Notes: generated by a model from the letters alone, not told the origin. A stretch of DNA of 64,000 nt from Enterococcus gilvus ATCC BAA-350 (GCF_000407545.1 NZ_ASWH01000002.1:186001-250000); one strand, 5' to 3'; positions 40,929-49,913 are shown, counted from the first letter of the stretch. Numbers and translations: made by a program.

Positions 40929-41840
40929 ATGTCGATTGAAAAATTGGAGTACTTCTATGTTATTGCAAAATACAACAGCCTTTCTAAAGCCTCGCAGGAA
41001 TTATTTGTTGGGATCTCATCTTTGAGCTCGGCGCTCAAAAGTCTCGAGAATGAACTGGGCTATGAGTTGTTTACCCGCTATGGCAAGAAGCTGATGCTAA
41101 GTGAAGAGGGAAAGGAGATTCTGCCTTTTGTCAAACGAATCATTGAAGAAGCGAGAAAAATCCATTTTCCGCTGTATCAACGGGTGGAACGTCCGACCTT
41201 CAAAGTGGGTGTCAGTGAATCGGTCTTCCTATTTGAAGCGGGGGAGTACCCTTGTACAAACGAAGCGTACACCATCACCTACACCCATGCAGCGCCTTTA
41301 GCATTGTTGAATCAGTTGAAGCAAAAAGAGGTGGATCTAGTGATCACCAATAGTTTAGTGGATGACCCTCAACTGGAGCGTACGCCCTTGCCCTTGATCC
41401 GCTCAAAAATAGTCCTTGCGGCAAATTCTTCAATGATTCCTGCATTAAGCCAAGCAACGCCAGAGTCCTTGGCGAAACTGCCCTTTATTGTGTTAAGCGA
41501 TCATCTAGGTCATCAGCAGCTGACGCAGCGAATGACCGATTATTTTCAAATCGCTCCTGAGTATCTGTATTGTCAGGACAGTTTAGGGATTCATAAGTGG
41601 CTGCACCTGCAAAAAGGCGTGTGTGTTATTCATGCGATCGAAAAGGAATGGCTGGCGAACGAATGGGTCCACTTTTTTTCATTGCCTCCTGCCTTGAGTC
41701 TGGAGTATTATTTATATAAAAATAAAAGCAATAGCGAGCTTTTTGGCATCGAAGAAGTCGAGGCGCACGTGAAGCAGCTATTCAAGGAGATTGCCCGCAA
41801 GGAAAATGACTGTCCAGAGAATGTTTCGTCTTATAACTAG
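40929..41840 (+). CDS. LysR-family transcriptional regulator
   Basis: A 303-residue regulator. The N-terminal helix-turn-helix (LSKASQELFVGISSLSSALKS) is typical of LysR. The rest is an effector-binding domain starting near KVGVSESVFLF. I start at the ATG at 40929; a GTG three codons earlier is possible. No divergent partner gene shows its target. A metal-regulator palindrome in its promoter suggests it belongs to the manganese or iron regulon, by inference. Confidence 0.88.
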   Translation: MSIEKLEYFYVIAKYNSLSKASQELFVGISSLSSALKSLENELGYELFTRYGKKLMLSEEGKEILPFVKRIIEEARKIHFPLYQRVERPTFKVGVSESVFLFEAGEYPCTNEAYTITYTHAAPLALLNQLKQKEVDLVITNSLVDDPQLERTPLPLIRSKIVLAANSSMIPALSQATPESLAKLPFIVLSDHLGHQQLTQRMTDYFQIAPEYLYCQDSLGIHKWLHLQKGVCVIHAIEKEWLANEWVHFFSLPPALSLEYYLYKNKSNSELFGIEEVEAHVKQLFKEIARKENDCPENVSSYN

Positions 41841-41886
41841 AAAACAGTGTAAAAGCGCCTGATGCCTGCTTTTACACTGTTTTTTA
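41841..41886. terminator. Bidirectional terminator, lysR / LCP gene
   Basis: AAAACAGTGTAAAAGC and GCTTTTACACTGTTTT form a perfect 16-base stem between converging genes. Confidence 0.92.
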
Positions 41887-41887
41887 G

Positions 41888-43012
41888 TTATTGAACAAAG
41901 CCGTTTTTAGTTTTGACGGTAGGGAGAGGGCCGGTCTCGGTGTTGCCCGCGGTGCCTATATACGTATTGCCGTTCAAAGAAGTAGTTTCTTTGTCTTCGG
42001 CGTCCGCGTCTTGTACAGAGTAGTCACTTTGATAGAGGTATTCACCATTGGTATGGAAGGGATTTGTTTTTTTATCCCGTGCGTCCTTTTTATCGATCCC
42101 GAGACTGACGCGTAATTCATGACTCACATACTCGATACTATCTGGATAAAGTTCCACCATACTGCGTCCTTGATTGCTGAAGGTGCGCCAATCAAAGTCG
42201 ACTCGTTGTTTTTCATAGCTGTTATAGAGCAGCCCGCTTTTCATCAGGTCCATTAGCTGATCCGAGGTGATATCTGTTTGAATATTGTTATCGAAAGAGT
42301 CTATGATCTTGGTCAGGTTTTTGACGGCTGTTTTAGAGGTCAGCTTTTTCCCCACAGCTTGAATGATCTCCTGTTGACGAAAGCCCCGCATGATGTCGTT
42401 GTCGCTATGCCGTTCTCTAGCATAGGAGAGCGCCTTTGTACCATCGACATGTTGTTTGCCGGCATCAAAATGAATGGCACCGGGGCCGTCTTTTGTCACG
42501 CCATCAAATGCGTGCTGCACATTGATATCGATCCCGTCGATGGCGTCGATGAACTGAATAAAGGATAGAAAATTAAATACACAATAGTGATCGATCGGGA
42601 TTTTCAATAGGTTTTCTACCGTGTTGACCGAAGCCGTCGGACCGTTGATGGTATAGGCGGCTTCTATGCGTTGATTGCCCTGATAGTTTTTTGAGCTGAT
42701 GGGCACGAAGCTGTCACGCGGCAGGCTGCAAAAGGTGATTTTCTTGGTTTTGTGATTGACGGTAATGACCATCATCGCGTCCGTTCGAGTAGTACCCAGC
42801 TTTCTTTCGATCGTGTTATCCAATCCCATGACTAGAAAGGATTCGGTGTCTTTTTTCGTGGTTGTCTGGTACTCGTTTTTGATGGGATGATACCCGTTGT
42901 CTAAGGTATTTCTCAAATGCTGATTGACAAATAAGGAATAGGCAGAGACTGAAATGGCGCACATCAATAGAGCCGTGAGGCATAGTAAAACAATTTTTTG
43001 CGAGCGTTTCAT
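41888..43012 (-). CDS. LCP-family (LytR-CpsA-Psr) cell-wall glycopolymer transferase
   Basis: A 374-residue membrane-anchored protein: short cytoplasmic tip, one helix (residues about 7-28), then the LCP domain. It has LVMGLDN, GTTRTDAMMV, CSLPRDSFVP, and later SYARERHSDNDIMRGFRQQEI. LCP enzymes attach teichoic acids or capsule polymers from lipid carriers to peptidoglycan and use Mg2+. It is a single gene, preceded by what I read as an M-box riboswitch with its own terminator, so magnesium is predicted to control it. AAAGGA precedes the ATG. Confidence 0.92.
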   Translation of the reverse strand: MKRSQKIVLLCLTALLMCAISVSAYSLFVNQHLRNTLDNGYHPIKNEYQTTTKKDTESFLVMGLDNTIERKLGTTRTDAMMVITVNHKTKKITFCSLPRDSFVPISSKNYQGNQRIEAAYTINGPTASVNTVENLLKIPIDHYCVFNFLSFIQFIDAIDGIDINVQHAFDGVTKDGPGAIHFDAGKQHVDGTKALSYARERHSDNDIMRGFRQQEIIQAVGKKLTSKTAVKNLTKIIDSFDNNIQTDITSDQLMDLMKSGLLYNSYEKQRVDFDWRTFSNQGRSMVELYPDSIEYVSHELRVSLGIDKKDARDKKTNPFHTNGEYLYQSDYSVQDADAEDKETTSLNGNTYIGTAGNTETGPLPTVKTKNGFVQ

Positions 43013-43051
43013 AATAAGTCATCCTTTCGTGTAACAAATAAATATAGCAAC

Positions 43052-43094
43052 AAAAAGGATCGTCTTCTGTGCTGCAACAAGAAGGCGATCCTTT
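43052..43094 (-). terminator. Expression-platform terminator of M-box 2
   Basis: On the minus strand AAAGGATCGCCTTCT pairs with AGAAGACGATCCTTT with one mismatch, followed by T residues. It lies between the aptamer and the LCP gene. Confidence 0.85.
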
Positions 43095-43099
43095 ACTGT

Positions 43100-43260
43100 C
43101 CTCTCATCGTCTGAGTTTTGGCACTATACAACGTAAAGAAAATTCTTAGCTATGTTTAGAAAAGCCTTAATTCGACAATTCCTGTTTTACACATTGGCGT
43201 CTTTCGACGTTTCTGCGCAATAGCCTGTGTTTGTATAGACGCCTCACCTAACAAGGTTAT
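43100..43260 (-). promoter_or_regulatory. M-box (ykoK) magnesium riboswitch, copy 2
   Basis: The minus strand reads GTTAGGTGAGGC, ACAAACACAGGCT, GAAACGTCGAAAGACGCCAA, GTCGAATTAAGGC and GCCAAAACTC in M-box order. The ACGTCGAAAGACGCCAA element and the 3' GCCAAAACTCAGACGATGAG match the B. subtilis ykoK leader closely. A terminator follows. This is a stronger match than copy 1. Confidence 0.82.
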
Positions 43261-43640
43261 AGGGGCTGTTTACTGAGTATATAATAACGATATGTGTGAA
43301 ATAAAAATAGCCGATTTATTTTTCTTAATAATATATTTAAAAAGAAAATTGAGATTAATGCATTGTTATATAAGGGGAAAGGCTTTACGGAAAAACCGAA
43401 AAGAAAATAAATGGAATAATAAAAAAACGAACTCGGGGTTTTTATCGATTTTAAAATAACGATTTTCGTTTTGAGCGTATGTGCTTGTTTGACTAGAAGA
43501 AAAGGGGAGAGAAAAAAATCGCTAGGCAACGGATTTTTTGAAACAGGAAGCTGTATTTATAACAACCATTTAGTTATGCGCGGGCGTTTAGTTGATGTGA
43601 GGGGAAAAAAGCCCCTTGCTTAAAAAAATGAAGTGCGATA
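43261..43640. other. AT-rich intergenic region
   Basis: It holds the divergent promoters of the M-box leader and mntH. A TATACT hexamer on the minus strand near 43280 is a fair -10 for the leader. A 90-codon reverse frame here is rich in Phe, Leu and Lys from base composition and has no ribosome site, so I do not call it. Confidence 0.45.
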
Positions 43641-43658
43641 TTTTAGGTATGCCTAAAA
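43641..43658. promoter_or_regulatory. MntR-type box before mntH-1
   Basis: TTTTAGGTATGCCTAAAA is a palindrome with one mismatched pair, 32 bases before the mntH start. Manganese-dependent repression by MntR is the standard control of mntH. Confidence 0.75.
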
Positions 43659-43689
43659 ATATAGACAAGGATTGAAAGAAGGAATTTAG

Positions 43690-45300
43690 TTGAAGGCTAC
43701 ACATGAAAAGAACTCGGACACCGCTACCCGTAAGCATCATTTAATAGAATACGCCAATGGACCATCGCTTGAAGAAATCAACGGCACGATCACGGTTCCA
43801 AAGGATCTTGGTTTTTGGCGAACGCTCTTTGCCTATTCTGGGCCGGGTGCGCTAGTGGCTGTAGGATATATGGACCCAGGAAATTGGTCGACTTCTATCA
43901 CGGGAGGGCAAAATTTTCAGTACTTATTGATGTCCGTTATTCTCCTCTCAAGTCTGATCGCGATGCTTCTTCAATATATGTCCGCGAAGCTGGGGATCGT
44001 TTCCCAGATGGATCTGGCGCAAGCGATCCGCGCCCGAACAAGCAAGACGCTGGGGATCGTTTTGTGGCTATTAACGGAGCTGGCGATCATGGCGACGGAC
44101 ATAGCGGAGGTCATCGGAGGGGCGATCGCGCTGTACTTATTGTTCAACATCCCTTTAGTGATCGCCGTGTTTATCACCGTCTTTGACGTTTTGCTGCTGC
44201 TATTATTGACAAAGATCGGCTTTCGCAAGATCGAGGCGATCGTTGTCGCGCTGATCGTCGTTATTTTCATCATTTTTGCGTACCAGGTCGCATTGTCGAA
44301 GCCCGAATGGCGAGCCGTTTTTCAAGGATTGCTTCCTCGTTCGGAGGCGTTCTCTACGTCTCGTTCCGTCGCTGGACAAACACCATTGACTGGTGCCTTG
44401 GGAATTATCGGCGCAACGGTCATGCCCCACAACCTTTATTTGCATTCGTCGATCGTTCAAAGTCGGAAAATTAATCATGACGATCAAGAGGACATCGCAC
44501 GTACGTTGCGTTTTTCAAAATGGGATTCCAACATCCAACTAACGATGGCCTTTTTCATCAATTCTTTGTTGCTGATCATGGGTGTGGCTGTGTTTAAAAC
44601 TGGCAGCGTAGCCGATCCGTCTTTTTTCGGCTTGTACAAAGCCTTGTCTGATCCATCAGTCATGACAAATAGCCTCTTGGCGCAGGTCGCCAGCTCAGGA
44701 ATTCTGTCGGTCCTCTTCGCCGTCGCCTTGTTGGCTTCTGGACAAAATTCAACGATCACCGGCACACTTACTGGGCAAATCATCATGGAGGGGTTTGTTC
44801 ATATGAGAGTCCCAATCTGGCTTCGTCGTTTGATCACGCGGCTTTTGTCTGTCATTCCTGTACTGATCTGTGTATTCATGACCAGCGGGAAAAGTGAGGT
44901 GGAGGAGCACATCGCCATCAACAATTTGATGAACAACTCGCAAGTTTTTCTCGCCTTCGCATTGCCGTTCTCGATGCTGCCTTTGCTGATGTTTACCGAT
45001 AGCCGCGTGGAGATGGGGGAGCGTTTCAAAAATTCGTGGGTAGTAAAATTGTTGGGCTGGATCTCTGTAATTGGGCTGATTTTCTTGAATATGAAGGGAT
45101 TGCCTAATCAAATCGAAGGATTTTTCGGCGAAACACCGTCTGCGGGGCAGGTACAGCTTGCGGATACCATCGCCTACGCCATCGTCGTTGTTGTTCTCTT
45201 GATGCTGGTTTGGACGACGATCGAATTGTACAAAGGAAATAAACGGTACGCGCAACAGCTTAATGCCGTCAAACATGAAGGGAAGAATGAAGATGAATAG
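43690..45300 (+). CDS. mntH: Nramp manganese transporter MntH, paralogue 1
   Basis: A 536-residue proton-coupled Mn2+ importer with about eleven helices. The metal-site motif is [13 protein letters not shown] in helix 1 and [10 protein letters not shown] in helix 6. The start is TTG with AAGAAGGAA before it; no in-frame ATG exists before the first helix. It ends inside the start of a universal stress protein gene. It is highly similar along its length to the second MntH at 49967-51538. An MntR box precedes it. Confidence 0.93.
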   Translation: MKATHEKNSDTATRKHHLIEYANGPSLEEINGTITVPKDLGFWRTLFAYSGPGALVAVGYMDPGNWSTSITGGQNFQYLLMSVILLSSLIAMLLQYMSAKLGIVSQMDLAQAIRARTSKTLGIVLWLLTELAIMATDIAEVIGGAIALYLLFNIPLVIAVFITVFDVLLLLLLTKIGFRKIEAIVVALIVVIFIIFAYQVALSKPEWRAVFQGLLPRSEAFSTSRSVAGQTPLTGALGIIGATVMPHNLYLHSSIVQSRKINHDDQEDIARTLRFSKWDSNIQLTMAFFINSLLLIMGVAVFKTGSVADPSFFGLYKALSDPSVMTNSLLAQVASSGILSVLFAVALLASGQNSTITGTLTGQIIMEGFVHMRVPIWLRRLITRLLSVIPVLICVFMTSGKSEVEEHIAINNLMNNSQVFLAFALPFSMLPLLMFTDSRVEMGERFKNSWVVKLLGWISVIGLIFLNMKGLPNQIEGFFGETPSAGQVQLADTIAYAIVVVVLLMLVWTTIELYKGNKRYAQQLNAVKHEGKNEDE

Positions 45301-45718
45301 TAAGAAAATCATGGTAGGGGTAGATGAGAGTCCTGATGCGCTAAAAGCCTTTCGCTACGCGATTCAAGAAGCGCGACACGAGATGGCTGAACTGCTGATC
45401 GTTTCAATTTTAGAAGAACAAAAGATAAATGTTTATCAGTCTATGGACAAAAACTACTGGGAGAAGGAAATGGAGGCGTTGAAAGAACGCTGTGCTGCCT
45501 ACAAAAAGGAGGCGCTTGAATATGGCGTGGTTCGTGTCACCGTGCTCGTTGATAAAGGTAATCCGGGGGAGCTGATCGTGAATAAATATATTCCAGCCTA
45601 CGAACCGGATCTCCTGATTATCGGCGCGAAGTCAACGAGTCGGATTCGAAATTTCTTCGGCAGCCAAGCTGCGTATATGGCAAGATATGCCAAGATATCA
45701 ACAACGATCATTCGTTGA
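45293..45718 (+). CDS. Universal stress protein (UspA family)
   Basis: A 141-residue protein with the UspA fold: MVGVDESPDALKAFRYA at the start and the nucleotide-binding end LLIIGAKSTSRIRNFFGSQA. The gene overlaps the mntH stop by 8 bases with GGGAAG before it, so the two are coupled. Its pairing with manganese import suggests a stress role linked to metal supply. A strong terminator follows. Confidence 0.9.
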   Translation: MNSKKIMVGVDESPDALKAFRYAIQEARHEMAELLIVSILEEQKINVYQSMDKNYWEKEMEALKERCAAYKKEALEYGVVRVTVLVDKGNPGELIVNKYIPAYEPDLLIIGAKSTSRIRNFFGSQAAYMARYAKISTTIIR

Positions 45719-45736
45719 AACGAAGAATCGTCCGCA

Positions 45737-45777
45737 AAAAAAGGTTCGTTTGTCATTCCTGACAGACGAACCTTTTT
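45737..45777. terminator. Bidirectional terminator, usp / yxeA
   Basis: AAAAAGGTTCGTTTGTC and GACAGACGAACCTTTTT pair with one wobble between converging genes. Confidence 0.9.
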
Positions 45778-45779
45778 CA

Positions 45780-46160
45780 TTACCGCGGATCAATTTCCTT
45801 CAAGGCTTTTTCGGGGACTTGGTCGCGGCGGACTTCCTCGTAGGTCTCGATGTGGCTGCCTTTATTGGTCAGCTTCAAATAACGATCGGTTTTTAATTTA
45901 GAGAGTCCATTGAATTGGACCGTCCGCGTTTTGCCGTTTTCATTGGCGGCGATTTGCTGGTAAGTAGCTGTGCCGTATCCATTGACGGATTGTGGTTTGG
46001 TTGTTTTTACATAGAGTTCACTTTTAGGAACTAACGGGTTGAGCTGATCCAAGATGCCGGCTACCTCGCTAGATGAATTTTTTGAATAAAGCATTGCTCC
46101 AAATAGTAAAATGGCGATGCTGGCAAGAATGCCGAGTAGTTTTTTTATCATAGTTCTCAT
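45780..46160 (-). CDS. YxeA-family secreted protein
   Basis: A 126-residue protein with a signal peptide or membrane anchor (IKKLLGILASIAILLFGAML) and the YxeA/DUF1093 domain (LYVKTTKPQSVNGYGTATYQQ). Family members are small exported proteins of unknown function. GAGAGGA precedes the ATG. It stands alone between two terminators. Confidence 0.82.
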   Translation of the reverse strand: MRTMIKKLLGILASIAILLFGAMLYSKNSSSEVAGILDQLNPLVPKSELYVKTTKPQSVNGYGTATYQQIAANENGKTRTVQFNGLSKLKTDRYLKLTNKGSHIETYEEVRRDQVPEKALKEIDPR

Positions 46161-46282
46161 GATCGTCCTCTCAAATTTGATACTCTTAGCTTATCAAGAA
46201 AGACAGGAGCGAAAATCGGGCGGGAGTCCTATCTGCGCCTAACAAAACTGTCACACGTCTATTTTTCTACCATCAAAATCGT

Positions 46283-46316
46283 AAAAAAAGCCCCGCGATT
46301 CTATTGATCGCAGGGC
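46283..46316 (-). terminator. Terminator of the LPXTG gene
   Basis: On the minus strand CCCTGCGAT pairs with ATCGCGGGG around CAATAGA and runs into seven T residues. Confidence 0.88.
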
Positions 46317-46325
46317 AGGTATTAG

Positions 46326-47348
46326 TTATTTTTTACGGTTGCGGCGAATCATGACAAATGCGATGATAACTAGAATAAGGACACCAGCGACAGTCAGCCA
46401 TGTTCGTCTTTCTTCTCCAGTTTTTGGTAAGAAACCGCCTTTGTCTTCTTTTTTGTCATTGTCTGAGGAGGCCGGCGTTTTGTTTTCAGCACTTTGAGTA
46501 GTTGAGGTGGCTGTGGTGCTTTCAGACGTCGTTGTCGTTTCCGTCGTACTGCTGTTCCCAGCAGCGCCATTTCGCACATCGTCTTTAGCTGAATAGCGGC
46601 TGATCCATGCGATGATGCCAGGGAAGAAGTCGCCATCTGCCGCGATCATTTTTTCTTGGATCGGAGAGATGTAGGTCAACACGTTGGTCAATTCTTGATT
46701 ACTCATTTGGCGAATCGCCATAAACGAGCTGTTGCTAGGGTAAACGGCTGCTAAATAGGCTTGCAGGCTGTCGATTTGGTCCACCATTTCGATAGCATTT
46801 TTGTAGTCACTTGGATTGTAATTTAAGATATTCTCGATCTTGCTCCAAGACAAGGTATTGTCTTTGTAGAGCGCTTGAAGAATCCGAGCATAGCCGCCAA
46901 CATCTAAGCCGTAGGTATCTGTACCGATTCGTTGGCAAAGGGTCATGGCATTCAATAGCTGCTGATCAGTATAGCCGTCGACTTCGCTAGGGGACAGGAT
47001 GCTTTTCATTGAATCGTCTTTCAGCATCTCACGGATTTTAGCGGGATCTTGTTCATTGCCCACAGGATCGCTGCTTTTTTTCACGCCGGTTTCTTTTTCG
47101 ATTTGATCGACGGTATCATCCTTTGCTTTCTCAATGTCCTTTACATCGCTGTTATTGCTTGGCGCTGTGCTTGATTCACCGGAAGCGTTCGACTCAACTG
47201 TTGCGCTGTCGCTGCTTTGAACATTCGCAGGTGCTGCTTGTTCAGTCGTTGCAGGGGTTTGCTCCGCTGTTGTAGAAGTTTCCGTTTCGGCCTTCACGCC
47301 TAAAGGGAATAAAAGCAATAAGGCTAACGCAAAAAATGTTCTTTTCAA
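46326..47348 (-). CDS. LPXTG cell-wall-anchored surface protein
   Basis: A 340-residue surface protein. A signal peptide (about residues 1-21, KRTFFALALLLLFPLGVKA) is followed by a Thr/Ser/Ala-rich stretch. A mostly helical middle domain of unknown type (about 75-255) comes next, then a second Ser/Thr linker, LPKTG, a helix and RRNRKK. Sortase would anchor it to peptidoglycan. The start is TTG at 47348 because AAAGGAGAG precedes it and the signal peptide starts there; the longer frame has no site. I do not recognise the middle domain. Confidence 0.85.
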   Translation of the reverse strand: MKRTFFALALLLLFPLGVKAETETSTTAEQTPATTEQAAPANVQSSDSATVESNASGESSTAPSNNSDVKDIEKAKDDTVDQIEKETGVKKSSDPVGNEQDPAKIREMLKDDSMKSILSPSEVDGYTDQQLLNAMTLCQRIGTDTYGLDVGGYARILQALYKDNTLSWSKIENILNYNPSDYKNAIEMVDQIDSLQAYLAAVYPSNSSFMAIRQMSNQELTNVLTYISPIQEKMIAADGDFFPGIIAWISRYSAKDDVRNGAAGNSSTTETTTTSESTTATSTTQSAENKTPASSDNDKKEDKGGFLPKTGEERRTWLTVAGVLILVIIAFVMIRRNRKK

Positions 47349-47469
47349 GATGATCTCTCCTTTTCCAACTGGTTCTATAAATGTAAACAAAGTAATACGT
47401 TTGTTTCGTAATATTATTGTAACATAAGAAATATATCTGTAAAGAAGAAATGTGAAAAATTTTTCAAAA

Positions 47470-48399
47470 TTATTTTGCGGGGCGATAACCCGCTTTTTTA
47501 GCTTCATCAACGGTTTTGAACCAGGCTTTCGGATTCGTCGTGTTGTCATAATACTTACTGCCGGGAAGGTGATAGACACCGCTTTTCGATCCTTTAATCA
47601 ACCCTTTGCCGTTGCCGTCAACATAGCGTGCCGTATCAGATTCTGAAGAGGCGCTAGAGGGCTGAGATGTGTCGCTGAGGGTGCTCGTGCCATCAGCGTA
47701 GTTTAGAGTAACCCCTTTTTGGACGTTAAAAATGTAAACATTGAAGTGCACTTCGTTGCTGTCGACGGATTGTGCCATCATGTGGACCCCTCTAGCCAGA
47801 AGCTCGTCTCCGCGAAAAATCGGCACGACAGAATAGCGGACGTAATTCTTGCTGCTTTTCTCTAAATAATACTTGATATCCATTTCAAAGCGCAGCATTT
47901 CCGGGCTGTTCAATTGGCGCGTGCCGGTAATCAAATTTTTCCAATTCGCATTTTGTGCTGTCAGTTGATAGCCGATCAAGTGTGAACGATTAAAAAGATA
48001 TTGTCCGTTGATTTTTTTGTTGTGCCAGCCGGTAGGGGTGACACTGGCGATCTCACCGCGTTTTTCCGTCGGCATCAGCTTTTTATTCAGCAGTGCTTCC
48101 GCGCCGGTTGCCCGATTCAGCCGATCCAGATCCCCATACCTTTCCCATGGTCCCTGTGCAGTGGCAAGGTCTTCTTCAGAAAAAGTCGGTTTGTTTTGGT
48201 TGATCTCGATCGTTTGCGTCCCTTCATAATCAAGTGCGGAGAGTTCCTGTTGTGTGGGATTTTCCTGCGCTTGAGAGGGCGCCTGCGTGGTTGCCGGATC
48301 GGATTTTTTTGGTTCTGATCCAAGATTCATTGTGCTGTAAACAGCGAAACTAGTTGCCGCGATCACGATCGCAGCAACTAGTTTAGTTTTTTTTGACAA
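47470..48399 (-). CDS. Secreted DNA/RNA non-specific endonuclease with sunset domain
   Basis: A 309-residue nuclease. The N-terminal helix (residues about 7-24) is a signal or anchor, followed by a Pro/Gln-rich linker. The beta-beta-alpha metal nuclease core has FNRSHLIGYQL with H140, and N164 in TRQLNSP. A C-terminal module (about 262-309, GVYHLPGSKYYDNT) resembles the sunset domain. The usual DRGH-type motif reads NRSH here, as in EndA-like enzymes. It degrades extracellular nucleic acid. The start is TTG after AGGAG. Confidence 0.87.
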   Translation of the reverse strand: MSKKTKLVAAIVIAATSFAVYSTMNLGSEPKKSDPATTQAPSQAQENPTQQELSALDYEGTQTIEINQNKPTFSEEDLATAQGPWERYGDLDRLNRATGAEALLNKKLMPTEKRGEIASVTPTGWHNKKINGQYLFNRSHLIGYQLTAQNANWKNLITGTRQLNSPEMLRFEMDIKYYLEKSSKNYVRYSVVPIFRGDELLARGVHMMAQSVDSNEVHFNVYIFNVQKGVTLNYADGTSTLSDTSQPSSASSESDTARYVDGNGKGLIKGSKSGVYHLPGSKYYDNTTNPKAWFKTVDEAKKAGYRPAK

Positions 48400-48437
48400 G
48401 AGAATTGCTCCTATTCTTTTTTTACTTCATAGCCTCG

Positions 48438-48707
48438 TTATTCCGGTGCGCCGATGATCTTGATGTATTCATCAGGATTCATGATCTCAAAATGCTTTGC
48501 AACGAGCTGATTGCGCTTGTTGCGCCGCCCTTCGATATGGATCATATATTTATTGTCCGGCAGGCGGAACACATAACTAGATAAATAGCGGTCCTTGATC
48601 AAGACCTCAGTCTTATTCTCCCCATCGGTCATGATGAGCAAGGACATCATAATAGGCTTTTCTTGCAGTAAAATCGTTTTTTCTAGCAAACCGCGATACT
48701 CTTCCAA
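48438..48707 (-). CDS. Hypothetical small protein
   Basis: An 89-residue cytoplasmic protein with alternating strands (LLIMTDGENKTEVLIKDRYL) and no known domain. The start is TTG with GAGGTGA before it. It is 38 bases upstream of the nuclease gene on the same strand, so they may share a transcript. Its function is unknown. Confidence 0.65.
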   Translation of the reverse strand: MEEYRGLLEKTILLQEKPIMMSLLIMTDGENKTEVLIKDRYLSSYVFRLPDNKYMIHIEGRRNKRNQLVAKHFEIMNPDEYIKIIGAPE

Positions 48708-48839
48708 CTAATCACCTCATTTTTTTATACTTTATGGGTTAATTTTAGCATTTTTACTTAATAAATGCTCTGATAACGAAATGTCTCCCGTTTTGACAAA
48801 GAAATTTGTTAAGATAAAAAGAAAAGGGCAGGTGGGTAT

Positions 48840-49535
48840 ATGGCATTTTGGAATCCTTGGCGAGGCTGTCGTTACTGCTTTATTCATGAAGGCGACAAAA
48901 AAAGAGCGGTTGATACCAGTAAAATCGAAAAGTCCGCGCAATTTGATGCACCAATCAAAAAAACGAAAAATGGGTACAAAATGAAGGGCGGTCAAAAGGT
49001 CTACGTATGTTTTTCCAGCGACTTTCTAATAGAAGAAGCCGACGCTTGGAGGAGAGAATGCTGGCAGATGATCAAAGAACGATCAGATTTGCAGTTTATT
49101 TTTTTGACAAAACGCATCGAGCGCTTTTTATCTGTTGTGCCGGAGGATTGGGGTGACGGGTATGAGAATGTCACCATCGGGGTTTCTGTGGAGAATCAAG
49201 CGCGGGCAGATCAGCGATTGGCGCTTTTACAAAAGCTTCCTATCAAACACAAGAATATTATTTGTCAGCCGTTGATCGAAGAGGTGACGATTCAGAAGTA
49301 TCTAGACGATATAGAATTAGTGATGGCAGGCGGCGAATACCATCGCGAGGCGCGACCACTAGCGTATGAATGGGTATTGAAGCTGCGGGAAGAAGCAGTA
49401 ATGAGGGGGATTCCCTTCGAGTTTCGTCAATGCGGCACGCATTTTATAAAGGACGGGCGATCGTATCAACTGAATTATCGGCAATTATTTTCTCAAGCGA
49501 AAAAAGCAGAAATCAACTGGTATCCAGATAAGTAG
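48840..49535 (+). CDS. DUF5131 family protein with shortened cysteine motif
   Basis: A 231-residue protein of the DUF5131 (Gp37/Gp68) group, recognised by FWNPWRGC at the N-terminus, then VYVCFSSDFLIEEADAWR, FLTKRIERF and EFRQCGTHFIKDG. Family members usually have about seven more residues and a further cysteine between the first GC and YC. Here the text goes straight from RGC to RYCFIH, which looks like a small in-frame deletion. If the cysteines bind a cluster, the protein may be inactive. Function unknown. Confidence 0.8.
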   Translation: MAFWNPWRGCRYCFIHEGDKKRAVDTSKIEKSAQFDAPIKKTKNGYKMKGGQKVYVCFSSDFLIEEADAWRRECWQMIKERSDLQFIFLTKRIERFLSVVPEDWGDGYENVTIGVSVENQARADQRLALLQKLPIKHKNIICQPLIEEVTIQKYLDDIELVMAGGEYHREARPLAYEWVLKLREEAVMRGIPFEFRQCGTHFIKDGRSYQLNYRQLFSQAKKAEINWYPDK

Positions 49536-49561
49536 ACGCCCACGAATCGTTAAAAGAAACT

Positions 49562-49590
49562 CAAAAAAAGCTGCCAAAATTGGCAGCTTT
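49562..49590. terminator. Bidirectional terminator, DUF5131 / DUF4177
   Basis: AAAGCTGCCA and TGGCAGCTTT pair. The minus strand has a run of seven T residues and the plus strand a short one. Confidence 0.85.
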
Positions 49591-49605
49591 GACTATAAAA
49601 GCGGA

Positions 49606-49806
49606 TTATCGTGCCTTTTTGAAGGTGATCAACGTAGCGCCTTTGAGCTGTAACGAGGTAGACATGTAGGAGTAGGTGACAAGCTCCCAGCCTTCTTGTG
49701 CTCGTTGATTGATCAAGTTATCCAATTCGAAAAGGTCGCTGTCTTCAGCTTTGTCTGTCGTCCATTTGGTTTTAGTGTATAAAACTTCTGATTTGTATTC
49801 GTACAT
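49606..49806 (-). CDS. DUF4177 small protein
   Basis: A 66-residue protein with the DUF4177 pattern: MYEYKSEV at the start, then LDNLINQRAQEGWELVTYS and a final strand. Its function is unknown. The ATG at 49806 is chosen because AAGGAG stands 6 bases before it. Confidence 0.82.
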   Translation of the reverse strand: MYEYKSEVLYTKTKWTTDKAEDSDLFELDNLINQRAQEGWELVTYSYMSTSLQLKGATLITFKKAR

Positions 49807-49913
49807 GATACGCTCCTTCAAGTTTATTTGTTCTTCCTCATTTTACTATAATTAAAAACTCATTTGCAATGAATCGAGCAGTGATTTCTACTACGTTTGT
49901 ACACTTTGAAGTC

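Noticed and set aside
43257..43529. 90-codon reverse frame rich in Phe and Leu
   Set aside because: AT-rich intergenic sequence with no ribosome site; it overlaps the promoter region of the M-box leader.
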